64,000 nt of DNA from Sinotaia quadrata (GCA_028829895.1 CM054178.1:100802058-100866057), one strand, 5' to 3'; numbered from the stretch's first letter, positions 50,641 through 62,987 are shown. Made by a program: numbers and translations. The notes: generated from the letters alone by a model not told the origin.

Positions 50641-51093
50641 AAGCAAAATCTAAAATAAAAGTAAAAATACGCGTGGCAGTTGATCCAGTAAAACGACGTT
50701 CATTTTTTTTCTAGTTACACATAATTTATTTATTATTTATCGGGCACACCAAGCCTGTTGAATAATGTACTTGTCCTTCATACTTTGTTATATGCTTTAA
50801 TTATGTACTAGAACGAGCCCCGGTGGCATCTGTATAAAATAAAACTAATAAATAAAAACAAAACTGCATGTAAATCAGCGACACCATTTTAGCTGTTTCT
50901 CTCGCCACCCCCCACCCCCCTTCAGTGTCGTACCCGCATGACATCATGCAAACACAGAGCTAGACATGAAAATGTGGTGGTGGGATGGGAGAGATAGTTA
51001 TCATGGATCATTATCTTTGTTTTTTGAAAGAAGAAGAAAGTACAACAAAGAAACTAAAAACGCGAAAGAAGCACATTACGAAGATTTTCAAGT
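50641..51093. other. No gene recognised
   Basis: AT-rich spacer with a C-rich patch at 50908-50923. Confidence 0.45.
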
Positions 51094-51309
51094 GATGCTC
51101 GAGGCTGGAGGAATCTCAATATCGTGCAAGTACTTTGGCTTTGGGCGAGTTCCATGAGCAGAGAGGTACGACATAGTTATGCATACGTAGATAGATGTCT
51201 TGATGCTCGAGGCTGGAGGAATCTCAATATCGCGCAAGTACTTTGGCTTTGGGCGAGTTCCATGAGCAGAGAGGTACAACATAGTTATGCATACGTAGAT
51301 AGATGTCTT
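51094..51309. repeat. 108-bp tandem duplication
   Basis: Two nearly identical copies beginning GATGCTCGAGGCTGGAGGAA (51094 and 51202), with a third start (GATGCTG) at 51310. 108 is a multiple of 3, so an open frame of 112 codons (51124-51462) runs through both copies with a repeated SSMSREV.HSYAYVDRCLDA phrase. I see no family match, so I call it a repeat and not a gene. Confidence 0.92.
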
Positions 51310-51589
51310 GATGCTGTAACACGCAAACCGAGCCAGCTAACCCTGCTGCACTTGGTCGTTACTGTATTCACTCGACCCGCTGCATTTTCTGCGAGTCTCC
51401 ATCACGTGACTACAGTATGTTTTTTATTAGTGAACGACATAAGACTCCTCTCACTTACTTAAACCAGGTGCTTATTTATAGTACACTTTAATTGCCAGTT
51501 TCACTGCAGCACTCGTGTCTGCTGTTTTATCCATGCTTTACACCGTAATTAAACACTATTGTGCTCTTTGAAGTTCCTATGTTAGCGCC

Positions 51590-53191
51590 TGTGAATAAGG
51601 TGTTTTCTTTTCTGCAAATTGCTAATTATTAATTTATGATATTTTATTTCATAATTAATACATAAACAATAATCTTCTCATGCAAATAGCATGCACAGTC
51701 ACTCGACAGGGGTCTTTTGTCTTTGTGGTTACGAGAGCGACTAGGTCAATCCCTGGAACAGTCTGCTAACTAATTAACTCTCTGTCCAAGTGTTACCTGT
51801 CTAGATTAACAGACCTTAATTGAATTATCTTGTCAATCTTTGTCTTTAATCCAGCCCCTCACATATAAGTTCTCTACGATGACAGGAACTATCCCAAACT
51901 ATCCCAAGAATTTCTTGTGGGGACTCTGGGTAATATTCTAAGAGAAGTGGGGGACACTGCATGTGTGCTATGACGTACCTGGAGGGTACGACAAACTGCA
52001 TCATCTAACTGGAAGAAGATTCATAGACAACCAGTTGCACTTGCTTGAAGAATTGGATCCACTCAAGAAAGCCAAGTTACTGTGGGGAGCTGCTGCGAGG
52101 AGCATAAGTCGGATTCTGCCAAGTAACTGTTGGAACCGTGAAAGCCTAATGAAAGGGCCAGGTGTTGGAAACTAGAACTATGTAAACTTTATCCACATTA
52201 TTTTATTCAAGGACAATGGTAAAGACTGAGTTTCTTCATTGTGTAAAATTCAGACAAGAGCCTGATTTGTGTTTATACTGTGTAATTCGTATTGGACAAG
52301 AATTGTGACTAAGTGCTTGTGTTGTACATTCTGTGTGGATTATTCAAACTAGAGACTTTTAACTGCCAGCCAACCCTAAACAAGAACAAGACTACCGCTC
52401 ACAGGCCGCTATCAGGTGAACCGTTATTATGAATTTTCTGTGTAATCTATACATGTTTTCATGATTTCTTAAATTCCTTATCTATTTCTGATTCTTCTCT
52501 TAAGTCTTAATATCTTACATTGACTTAACCGTATTATTCATTTAGTTGGCTTATTGACATTGAGAACTTGTGTAAACTAAACTAAATTGTGAAGATATTT
52601 CCTTGATATAAAATTCCTAGTAATTGTTCTATGGAATTGACGTGAAATATTTTTCTTGATTGACTGAATTCTGGATGAGATTGTGATTTCTGATAAATTG
52701 CCTTGTGTGTAATTTTGATGACATTAATTATAAAACTATTTTTAATTATAATTTATTTTTCTTTAATAAATTGTTGATTTTATAACTATCCACTCTTGTT
52801 ACATTGATAGAGAGGTGCTTGTGCATGATGATGGGTGGGGGCTGCCAATGATGTAACGACAATAGAAAGACGGTTAAGTGCAAGTTTGGGATAGTTCTCA
52901 TCATCGTAAAGAGCTTATATGTGAGGGGCTGGATTAAAGACAAAGATTGACAAGATAATTCAATTAAGGTCTGTTAATCTAGACAGGTAACACTTGGACA
53001 GAGAGTTAATTAGTTAGCAGACTGTTCGAGGGATTGACCTAGTCGCTCCCGTGATTGCAAAGAAAAAGACCCCTGTCGGGTGACTGTGCATGCTATTTGC
53101 ATGAGAGGATTATTGTTTACGTATTAATTATCAAATAAAATATCATAAATTAATAATTAGCAATTAGCAGATAGGAACACACCTTTTCACA
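51590..53191. mobile_element. Fold-back element with inverted arms of about 300 bp
   Basis: Left arm 51590 to about 51900 and right arm about 52885 to 53191 are inverted copies. For example, GCAAATTGCTAATTATTAAT on the left matches the right arm in reverse, as do CAATCTTTGTCTTTAATCCA, CCCCTCACATATAAG and ACTATCCCAAACT. Ends are TGTGAA and TTCACA. The middle (about 51905-52880) holds a 70-codon open frame (51963-52175; LEELDPLKKAKLLWGAAARS) of unknown type, then AT-rich sequence shared with 13840-14549. No target duplication was found. It may be a non-autonomous DNA transposon; two nearby copies in opposite orientation is the alternative. Confidence 0.75.
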
Positions 53192-53192
53192 G

Positions 53193-53486
53193 TTATATCT
53201 ATAACGTGTCCTTGACAATCCTAGTCTAGCTATTGGAGGTCTTGTTATATATAACGTGTCCTTGTTAATCCTAGTTTAACTATTGAAGGTTTCGTTATAT
53301 ATAACGTGTCCTTGAAATCCTAGTTTAGCTATTGGAGGTCTTATATATAACGTGTCCTTGACAATCTTAGTCTAGCTATTGAAGGTCTTATATATAATGT
53401 GTCCTTGACAATCCTAGTCCAGCTATTGAAGGTCTTGTTATTTGTAACATGTCATCGACAACCGCAGCCTCGCTATTGAGGATTTT
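53193..53486. repeat. Minisatellite, unit about 48 bp, six copies
   Basis: Units TTATATATAACGTGTCCTTG then ACAATCCTAGTCTAGCTATT then GAAGGTC. It starts directly at the end of the fold-back element; the last copy is diverged. Confidence 0.93.
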
Positions 53487-53647
53487 ACTTCGCGTGCCGC
53501 TTATTTCCGTACATACCTCTGTGACTTGGCAAATACAATGCGGAACATTTGTACTGGTCAGCAAGCGTGTTTCTTGTATGTTATCGTATTACTTGATGAT
53601 ACTGATCAGCTTAAGATACTCTGCTTCTGTCTGTTGATTGTGATTGC

Positions 53648-53667
53648 TTTTTTTTTTTTTTTTTTTT
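53648..53667. repeat. T20 homopolymer followed by A-rich run
   Basis: Poly-T then AAAAAATAAAA, a potential hairpin. Confidence 0.85.
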
Positions 53668-54087
53668 AAAAAATAAAATGTTTTTAAAATTAATTTGCTG
53701 GCATTGTTATATCTTGCTTAAGAATGGAATTTTCTTGTGTCTATATGGTAAAGGGATGGGGTAGGGGTAGAGAGAAGAAATGTCACGTAATGTTGTTTGT
53801 GTTCAAAACCGATGCTGTCATACAACTTGGTGATGTTGAGGTAATCTTTTCCATGACGTGTGATCAGTGGATCTCATGTTTGTTTACATTTAGAATTCGA
53901 CGTAAGTGCTATCAGGTAAGGCAGCGTTCTTTCCTTTGATATAAAGTTATAAGAAATTTTAAAATGCTTCCTGTTACATATTGTTTAAGCCACCATTATT
54001 AGTATTGCTTTGTGCCAATCCGTTTGTAAGGAGAGATTTTTACATCAAGCTTTAAAGTCTGGAACGATAGGAGAAAATTTGTGAGAT

Positions 54088-54485
54088 GATGCATTTATTG
54101 TAGTAGGCGATGTGTAGATAATTTGGATTGGTGATGATGAATTTATTGTAGTAGGCTATGTGCAGGTAATTGGTGATAATGAATTTTTTGTAATAGGCGA
54201 TGTGTATGGTGGTGATGAACTGTAATAGGTGATGTATAGGTAATTGGTGGTAATGAATTTATTGTAGTAGGCAATGTGTAGGTGATCGGTAATAATGAAT
54301 TTATTGTAGTAGGCGATGTGTAGGTGATTGGTGATGGTGGATTTATTGTAATAGGTGATTTGAAGTGATTGGATTGGTGATCACGAATTTATTGTAGTGG
54401 GTGATGTATAGGTGATTGGATTGGTGATGATAGATTTATTGTAGTAGGCAATGTGAAGGTGATAAGATCGCTGATAATGAACTCG
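54088..54485. repeat. Minisatellite, unit about 42 bp, nine copies
   Basis: Units AATGAATTTATTGTAGTAGG then CGATGTGTAGGTGATTGGTG. Unit length varies from 35 to 47 by loss or doubling of the GGATTGGTGAT phrase. Confidence 0.9.
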
Positions 54486-55344
54486 GACTTTTGCATAGGT
54501 GTTAAATAGCAATAAACTCTTGCATGTCCCAAGAAGCTGACATGTTAAAACATTTTTTCTGCTTAAAAGCAATAATTCTTTGTTTTCTAAGTACATAATC
54601 TTTTCTAAAAAATGTTAATTTCTTGAGTCCAACCCGAGAGTGGGTAATATTTTGTTAAATTAATAGTCGGCATAAATCTTTGTCGAAAACAAACCACAAA
54701 ACCTCTACATTATTAATAATGATTTGTAACCAGCTTTAGTAGTACAGAAGGAAAAAAAAAAGGGAGAATGGATTGACTGAAAGCACTACATATTTTACGA
54801 TTGGCTTCCACAACAAATTGACAGACTGACAAGACTGATTTCTCATTGGCCTCTACAGACAGACCGCTTGCCCGCTCAAAGCTTGATTACAGATGCTTGT
54901 CCTATTGATTCACCAGTAAGTCTTGTTAGAAACAGCTCTGCCCCACTCACCATCATTCTCATCATTCGCTAATATGTTTTCCTGCACTTAGCCATGCTAA
55001 CTGCTAGCAGGCCTTGGTATTTATGGTTTAACCTTTTTTTTCTTTTAGCTCAAGAGATTTTCCAGTTGCACACAATCATTTCTATTTATAATTATGCTAG
55101 AATGGTATTGTAATGTATCCAATGATAACACTGGGACAAGGCAGTAAAAGAAATATTTGAATGATTATTTCTGACTTATTGTAATATGGGTCGAGGTCTC
55201 TGAAGTTTGTGTTTGCCTTTTGGCAGTGGGATACAAAGGGTTGCGGGGCAACTGCTGTCTATACAGCTGTCATGATTGAACAGTCCTTTAATATTATCGC
55301 AGATGTTTATTCAGAGACTTCATTTTGTAATTCATCAAATTTAA

Positions 55345-55380
<36 letters not shown>

Positions 55381-56110
55381 TGCTTGCACATTAACCTGTT
55401 TATATATTATAAGCGTGCGCTGGCTTGATTTCACTATTCTCCATCTCCTTTTTACATCCATATTGCATTTTATTGTGGATAGCATTTTGAGAGTCCACTA
55501 GCCTGTTCTAGTTTTGCGTCTGTGACTGCGAGTCGCGAATGTGACATCAGTTTGAGTATACGTGCGAGAAAGGAATAATAAATGTCTCGGCGTTTGTGTC
55601 TAGTTTGCATGCAGTGGTCATGTTCATTGGCGGCGGTGTACTTGACTGCACCAGCTTCTTAGAATATAGAAGCCTGGTAGCAGTCCGTGGAAATCGATGG
55701 TTGTATGCATGATTCAAAATTTTAAATTACATTGGCCTTTGGGAATATTTGTTTATAGTAGCGCCTCCCCTAAAAATAAATAAATAAATAAATAAATAAA
55801 AATTTAAAAAAATTTTTTAAATGGTGTAATCGATAAGGAATAAAAGACTTATTCATTGATAGAAGGCAAAATTTTGAAGTCTAGTCGCATATATATATAT
55901 ATATATACTTTCAGTGTGTCATTTTGAGATTCTGTTTGTTCCTGTGCATTCTTCATTCTGAAGATATCTGTGGCAGCTTGTGGAGTGCTTGCACACTCAC
56001 ATAATTTAATCATTTGATAGGATATCTTAGCAGAAAACTAGCTAAATTATAGATGCCATCGTTTTGTTTACCTGTTTCAGGTCTAATTCGTAATAGATGT
56101 ATCTTTTGCA
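54486..56110. other. No gene recognised
   Basis: Contains a (TG)n at 55347-55379, a (TAAA)n at about 55776-55800 and a (TA)n at 55889-55908. Open frame 55209-55394 runs into the TG tract. Confidence 0.45.
55347..55379. repeat. (TG)n microsatellite
   Basis: Pure TG, 33 bp. Confidence 0.9.
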
Positions 56111-56111
56111 G

Positions 56112-56163
56112 TGGAAACTTGGAGTGTAATTTTGATCACTGTCAAGATGGAGTGATTCAGTTT
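56112..56163 (+). CDS. Candidate 52-nt exon of unknown gene
   Basis: A good acceptor (ATCTTTTGCAG) precedes and a good donor (GTAAGC at 56164) follows a stretch open in only one frame, reading GNLECNFDHCQDGVIQF. The two Cys and the CNF phrase recall extracellular domains such as MAM, but 17 residues cannot decide this. It does not fit the missing PDZ1 half of the Patj-like gene. It may be chance. Confidence 0.2.
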
Positions 56164-56479
56164 GTAAGCAGAAGCATTAAGTCACGAGGTATAGAAAACT
56201 TAAAATAGTTTAGCGAATTCTTTACCTAAAAAAAGAGGAAATTAACATAAAATAATGTTATGTGATTTTCATTATGTTGTGTGAGTCATGAGAAAATTTT
56301 GCTTGGAACCCATTGTGTTAATAAGATGGCTTTTGGACAGAACTCATAGGGGCGAAGTACACATGCTTTATTCAGTCCCCTCTTTTCTTGTATAACTATT
56401 GATTATTAAAATGTATGACCTAATTTTGCATGCTGCCTTAAACTTGTATTTATAATCACTCTAGTCCCTGCAGTTGATT

Positions 56480-56648
56480 ATACTTAGGAAAAGAAGTAGA
56501 GCTATATTTAGGAAAAGAAGTAGAGTGTACTTTAGGAAAAGAAATAGAGCTATACTTAGGAAATGAAGTAGAGATATACTTAGGAAAAGAAGTAGAACTA
56601 TATTTAGTAAAAGAAGTAGAACTATGTTTAGTAAAAGAAGTAGAACTG
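56480..56648. repeat. 24-bp minisatellite, seven copies
   Basis: Unit ATACTTAGGAAAAGAAGTAG plus AGCT or AACT; strongly purine-rich on the plus strand. Two sub-types (TTAGGAAAAG on the left, TTTAGTAAAAG on the right). Confidence 0.93.
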
Positions 56649-56924
56649 TTGTTTTATTTTGTAATTGTTGATATTTTAAGAATACTCCTTGAATATTTCA
56701 AGAGCAAGTTCTGCCCCCAAATGCAAATTTAGCTCGCTCGAATGAGATGGACAGCTATCCAACAGGTTGAGTCTACTCTTATAGATGTGTGATTCTTTAA
56801 CTAATGAGAGCAAAATGGGAATGTGTGAACCAGTGCAAATCCATTTAAATGAAGTGGCATCACATTCACAGTATGATTATGAATCACTAAACTTTCTAAT
56901 GACTTTTAAGTTTATTTTATAGCT

Positions 56925-58385
56925 TCTAATATCAGCGTCTTTAGATGAAGAGATTGAAGTCTATATTAATATCACCAATCTTTAATGAAGAGATTGTAGT
57001 CTTCATTAATATCAGCAACCTTGAAATGAAGAAATTGTAGTCTTCATTAATATCAGTGTGATGATTTGACCTTGGGGCAATTTGTGCTCCCTATTTCTAT
57101 TATTTTTATTTCTTCTTGATAAACAATAGTTATAGTTGGTTGTTGTGACCTTCATTCAACTGGCTGATTGTGTAATTTGCTGTGCTCACCAACCAACACT
57201 ATATGCAGTGGGGGAATTAGGTCAAGTCCATTGACCACTTGTGGAAGTTGAGATGTATAGAGGGAGAAAGTTCCAGTGAGAGTGTTTGTGTGGGAATTAA
57301 CAGGAAACGTTATGCCCTTATAGGGACATTTGCATTCCAGTCAATGGTGTGTGTGAGTTGATGGTGTCATGGGATCTGGGACGCAGCTGACACACTGAAT
57401 GAGTGACAACACAGTGGACTCACCTCTCTACACAGAGATGCAGTTGAGTGGTCTGATAATTGATAATCTGATCAAGTATAAACTTTAGCTTGGGACAGTT
57501 TCGAATAGATGATCTCGGTTGATCATAGTATTCAGAAATAAAATTTTATTGCTTTTTTAGTTTTTATTGTTTTATTATTAAATCTTTTCTTGTTTTCTTA
57601 AACCCACATTTTGATTAATTTGTTTGGAGTGACCGGATCGGGAATTGGCTGGGGCTGAATCAGGAAATATGTTAATTAATCAAAAGGGAAGATAATGTTG
57701 CCAGTTGCAGGACATGTCAGCTAATCTACTTGTTGCTATACTAGATAATTAAGTCTCTCAAAGAACGGGTGTAGAATAGAGATTGAAGACTAGGTCAGGC
57801 CATGGGGACGCCATCAGTATTAAGGTTGATATAATACAAAATTCGTAATTAATATTTCTGGTTGTAATGCTGAGGAGGGGGTCATTAAACAACCCCCCCC
57901 CCCACATATGACAATCAAGAACCTTGAAATGAAGAGATTGTAGTCTTCATTAATATCAGCAATCTTTAGATGAAGAGATTGAAGTCTTCATTAATATCAT
58001 TAACCTTTAAATGAAGAGATTGAAGTCTTTATTAATATTAGCAATTAGTCATTTAGAAATATCAGAAACCTTTAAATGAAGAAATTGTTGTCTTCATTAA
58101 TATCAGTAACCTTTAAATGAAGAGATTGAAAACTTTATTAATATCTGAAAACTTTATTAATATCAGCAATCATTTGTGAAGAAATTGTAATCTCTAGCAA
58201 TATCAGCAGCCTTTAAAGGAAGAGATTGTAGTCTTCATTATTATCAGTAACCTTTAAATGAAGAAATTGTAGTCTTCAGTAATATCAGTAACTTTTAAAT
58301 GAAGAGATTGTAAACTTCATTAATATCAGAAACCTTTAAATAAAGAGATTGTAAACTTCATTAATATCAGAAACCTTTATCTGAT
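56925..58385. repeat. Minisatellite, unit about 42 bp, interrupted by an insertion
   Basis: Units AAATGAAGAGATTGTAGTCT then TCATTAATATCAG(C/T/A)AACCTT. About three copies stand left and about eleven right of the 857-bp insertion at 57057-57913. Gives no sensible protein. Confidence 0.93.
57057..57913. mobile_element. Solo-LTR-like element inserted inside the 42-bp array
   Basis: Starts TGTGATGATTTGACC and ends ATATGACA (TG...CA). It is flanked by ATCAG (57052-57056) and ATCAA (57914-57918), a 5-bp duplication with one difference; removing it restores the array unit (TATCAG-N-AACCTT). It contains a possible polyadenylation region (T-rich with TTATTAAATC near 57575) and C-rich 3' sequence (C run about 57889-57903). 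It is not the same family as the 6.3-kb copy. Calling it a solo LTR is inference from ends and duplication length. Confidence 0.7.
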
Positions 58386-58539
58386 ACAGTATTTAACCTA
58401 ATTTTCTATTTTTGTTTATTTATTTGACTCTTTTATTTATTTTCTAAGCATGTATTGTTTTCTTCCTCCCTCCTCCCCGGCCACTTGTGGTTGATACCAG
58501 TGTTCCTTACTATTTGCGGTCTAATCCTACACTCATAAT

Positions 58540-58590
58540 TTACCGGCTATACTCAAGATGGGTTCATGCTATAACTCAGGATGGGTTCAT
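58540..58590. repeat. 25-bp tandem duplication
   Basis: TATAACTCAGGATGGGTTCATGC-type unit twice. Confidence 0.8.
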
Positions 58591-58714
58591 GCAACTATAG
58601 ATGTGGTGTCGTGTACCTCACATTCACTCTACTCGCATCCCACAAGTACATGCATGAATATAATCACAAGTCGACTTGATTGGTTTCACACCAGACAGAT
58701 CATTGGACAGAATA

Positions 58715-61389
58715 AAGTGAAATCCCGCTATAACACGATAGTTGGGGTACAAAACTTTGATCACAATATATACGGGGTTGCGTTATAGTGGGGTTAAGAA
58801 AATTTACTGCTTAAAGTTTTAAAATAAAACTGTTAGGTTATGTATATTATAGATGTAGTAGTGAAAACTTATTTTATTCATTCAAATGAACTCGGTTGAA
58901 AAAGGGAAAACATCAGAAGATTACAGTTCACGCCCTATCGCACTTATCACAAGGAAGCAGCCAGTTCATAAATGTTCCAGGTTTCCAAAGAACATTAAAC
59001 ACAAACTAGCTTGTATAAACTAGTCTATAATCTTCATTTTTCTGGAAGAAAATTTAAAATGACAGGCCCAAAGAGCAATAATTAAAGTGTTTTAACCGTT
59101 CATAAATATTAAGGAGATAATGCTCTGTCACGGGAAACGAGGAACAAAAATTATATTTTATTTCATTTTAAAAGCAGCTAACAGAACTGGTTGAAGTAAC
59201 CCGCGTTTTTTTTTATTACTCATATATGTATCATGTAACACCAGTAACGGTCACCTAAGCTCTCTTTAGTTAGACAGACGTTCTAGACACAGTGTGTGTT
59301 ATTATATCCTGTTGAATATATATTATTCTGTGAGAGATATGTATATTGAAGAATTGGGGTAATTACGCATGACTGGTCAAATGATGTTTACAAAGAAGAA
59401 AGCCAATGCGTATTAGAAATTACCACAGAGAGCGTGCAGCGCGACCAAAAATAGTTATCCAAGGACAAATCAAGTCACAAGGCATAGAGCTTCTGGGAGT
59501 TTTTGGAAACCTTTAGTGAGGCTATAATTAATTATAAGAAGCAAAGGAAGATTTTACCCTCAATGTTGAAAAAGTCGATTCGTGTGAAGACATTCTAACT
59601 TCACGTATGAATTTTCTCATGTACAGAGATTTCATAAAGGAAAGCTACAAAAATCTCTTTCCATCCGTTTTCCATCCATCTGATGCCAAATATTGAATAA
59701 CGAGGCAACATTACGTCAGTACAATTTTTGGCAAAATGGGGAAGTTCACTGTCAAGAAAAACCTATGTATGCGACGCTGGTTGTATGCAGTTAACGACAC
59801 GAGGGACCAATTTTGTTCTCCTCCCTGTCTGAGTTTGTTTGACTTTATATTCTGCAGTCGAGGGGTTAGCACCTAGTTCTCCTTATGGACACCAGGATTT
59901 CTACACTCGATAGGATGCGAGGACACATCCCACTGGACGATTCATCCGATAATGCTAAACGTCGTTGGGTTCTTCTGTTGACATGATAACCAGCAAACAA
60001 CGACAGTTATCGAGGTTGGCAACAGTCAACTGAATATCAGATTTTTCCCCTGTGATAATCTGAAAGTGGTGCCTAGATTCTGCAGAATCTTCACCTATAA
60101 TGTGACCAGCCATTGCGTCATATCTTCACTTTGAAGTGCCCCTTATAAGTGACGTGTGAGATATGTCATCTCCTTGGAACTCTGACATTAATAAGTGAGT
60201 AATAATTAGCATGGCAAACGCGCCCACACTTAACTCTAGGACTCTAAAGAATAGGAATACTGAAACTATTTTGTTTATATTCATTACTATTGTATCATTT
60301 GTGAAATATGAACTTTAGACTAATGTTAAAATTAATGCCTATTTTGTATGTGAACTATTGTTGAAGCGGTCCCATTTGCCGCATAAGAATTATGTAGTTA
60401 ATCTTTATTTTATATTTTGAATTTCATCATTTTCATCCCTCCTTATTTCCCACAGAGTGTATGACATTGAAAAGTTGAATGTATGACTAATCACTGTGCG
60501 AAAGAGTAGTGCCCCCTTTAAATCAAGAAATAAATAACCTGATTTAACCATTTTCAACTATCTTGTTTTTGAGAGGGGCGAAAGAATTTGTATTTATATT
60601 GTTTTGTACCGTTCGTCTGTTCGTCCGTTTATTCTCTTGCATGATACTCGCACACAACATACACAGCCAATAAAACATTCCTTGGCATGACATAATAAAA
60701 CTGGGCCCACCCAATCATCAATGGTGTATGTCATGTGTGTCTCTGTAACAACCTGACACGAGGTATTACTGGCACGTCACACGGGCTTTTCTTGGAGGTG
60801 CACCGGAGCAGGCCAAAATAGAATTCACCCCCTTGCCTCTCTAAGTTCAGCTCGGGTCGGCTTAACAGCAGGCGTTTTTGTGACATGCTCTTTTTTTCTG
60901 CTATATTCTCTGTTCTTTCGTACACTTTAAACAACGGTTGTAATCGTCAAACAAACGTGTGCTTTCGACAGATTTAATCTTAAGAAATATATTTTTTTTG
61001 ACAGCTAGGTTTGGGAAAAAAGAACTATTTGTGCAAAACAGTTTTTAATAAGAAAACGTGTAATTGTTCAAAAGAAGCTATCAAAGCTATGCAAAAGTAT
61101 AAAATCGCAAAACTGATAAAAATTAAATAGTTAAAAACATCGAATTCTTGTGCCGTATCCTGCCTTAAAATATACATCGTGAAAAGCCCCGAAAATGTTG
61201 CAAAATGACAAGGTGGAAATAGCTTTATTAGCGGTCTTTCCTTATTACAACTACACAGTGACGTCACTATCGCATGGAATGAACGCGTGACAGAATTGAT
61301 AGCTATGATTGTCTTCAAAGATTTTTGTGAGAGTCGCGTTATATCTGAATTGGCTTGATAGTGGGGCTTATTATACTGGAGTTTCACTG
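58715..61389. mobile_element. TA-flanked DNA transposon with Tigger/pogo-like ends
   Basis: Left end AAGTGAAATCCCGCTATAAC; reverse complement of the right end CAGTGAAACTCCAGTATAAT. Each is followed inside by a second inverted phrase containing CCCCACTAT and TATAACGC. TA dinucleotides stand at both ends (58713-58714 and 61390-61391), the target duplication of Tc1/mariner-pogo elements. At 2,675 bp it has the size of an autonomous element, but I saw no transposase; the open frames at 60731-60934 and 61025-61417 on the minus strand have no DDE or helix-turn-helix features. It is either very decayed or filled with other insertions. Confidence 0.6.
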
Positions 61390-61391
61390 TA

Positions 61392-62457
61392 TACAGCTCA
61401 CCCCCATTCTCACTCATTTACACGTAAACAGATGTAGATACTTGATAGAATGAATAAAGGACTCGATGAACAAACTGGTAACTCAAGGTAAATTAAGATC
61501 ATTGGCTACTTTAGAGATTGTTAAGAGACAGGATGGACATACATTAAACCTTATAGCCATAGTCTAAGCTCATCTGAGCGCGAGTTGATGAGAGTCACTT
61601 TACTGAAATCTGTACTATGAAAACATAAATAAAACTGTAGAGCTTATCCAGAGCTCCTGTTGTGATCAAACAAATCAACACAATTACGGCTTGAGTGATC
61701 TGTATATCTGCTTTTACAATGGTAGCGCCCAAATCTATTCCAGCCGGTAAATGTATTTACCCGAAGTTCAAGTTCAAGAAGGTTCAAGTGTTTTTGGAAA
61801 TCTTTCAGGACTACTTGTATTATGTGATATTATTGCCAGACAAAATAAGTAAGAAATAAGCCAGTAAATAAGAAGTAAGCAAATAATGTGCATGTGCAGA
61901 TCTCTTATCTGGTGGCATCACACGACCTTCTTCACACATCTGTTCGTGAACAAGGAGAGAGCGAGAGGCAGAGAATCCTACTACTAGGTGCTGTCGACGA
62001 GTTCTGTCTCCCTTCTTAGTGTACCATAGTACGCGCGCACGCATACACGCACGCACGCACGCACACACACACACACAATGTTATACCGTATGCTCAACGT
62101 TGTGAGTTGGTGATATCTCATTTGCCTAGGATGACTTTTCTCATAAATCAGACATTTAACAACTGCCACTACTACTGATATAAGACAAAACTAGAGTGTG
62201 AACTCTTAATAAGATATTTAATTTTAGCAGTATTATTGTTTTTAATTTCCAAACTAATTCAGTTACATGAGACAGAGATTGGAGCTTGTGGTCCTAAAAC
62301 TGAGTAGCTAACACTCGAGTGTTGGTACTGATGTGCAGTGTTGGGTATTAATAATGGCACACTTCGGCACCCTTATTTTATTCACTCTAGATTGCACTTG
62401 CATTTGATTCTCATGTCATATCTTGTTTGCGCTCTACTCGGGTATTTGTTTCCGGGC
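61392..62457. other. No gene recognised
   Basis: Contains the ACGC/CA tract at 62031-62077, which creates poly-Cys/Val open frames on the minus strand. Diverged first copies of the next array may start near 62,395. Confidence 0.45.
62031..62077. repeat. (ACGC)n(CA)n microsatellite
   Basis: CGCGCACGCATACACGCACG then ACGC units then CA. Confidence 0.9.
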
Positions 62458-62987
62458 AAATGCATTTGATTCCTTGTTATCACTATATTCTAGACAAATG
62501 TATTTGATTCCTTGTTATCACTATATTCTAGACAAGTGCATTTGATTCCTTGTTATCATTATATTCTAGACAAAGGCATTTGATTCTTTGTTTTCACTAT
62601 ATTCTAGACAAATGCATTTGATTCCTTGTTTTCACTATTATTCTAGACAAATGCATTTAATTCCTTGTTTTCACTATATTCTAGACAAAGCACTTGAATC
62701 CTTGTTTTCACTATATTCTAGTCAAATGCATTTGACTCCTTGTTTTCACTACATTCTAGTCAAAGGCATTTGATTCCTTGTTTTCACTATATTCTAGTCA
62801 AAGGCATTTGACTCCTTGTTTCACTATATTCTAGTCAAAGGCATTTGACTCCTTGTTTTCACTATATTCTAGACAAATGCATTTGATTCCTTTTTTCACT
62901 ATATTTTAGACAAATGCATTTGATTCCTTGTTTTCACTATAGTCTAGACAAAGGCAATTGACTCCTTGTTTTCACTATATTCTAGAC
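62458..62987. repeat. Minisatellite, unit about 38 bp, about 14 copies
   Basis: Unit ACAAATGCATTTGATTCCTT then GTTTTCACTATATTCTAG. Middle copies carry linked variants (TAGTCAAAGGCATTTGACTC), left and right copies the TAGACAAATGCATTTGATTC form. Confidence 0.95.

Noticed and set aside
53724..53939. 71-residue open frame considered as a missing Patj-like exon
   Set aside because: No PDZ motif (no DGRL, GD.IL or ING), and no fitting acceptor in the needed phase.
61025..61417. 130-residue minus-strand open frame near the end of the TA-flanked element
   Set aside because: It overlaps the terminal inverted repeat and has no transposase motif; likely chance.
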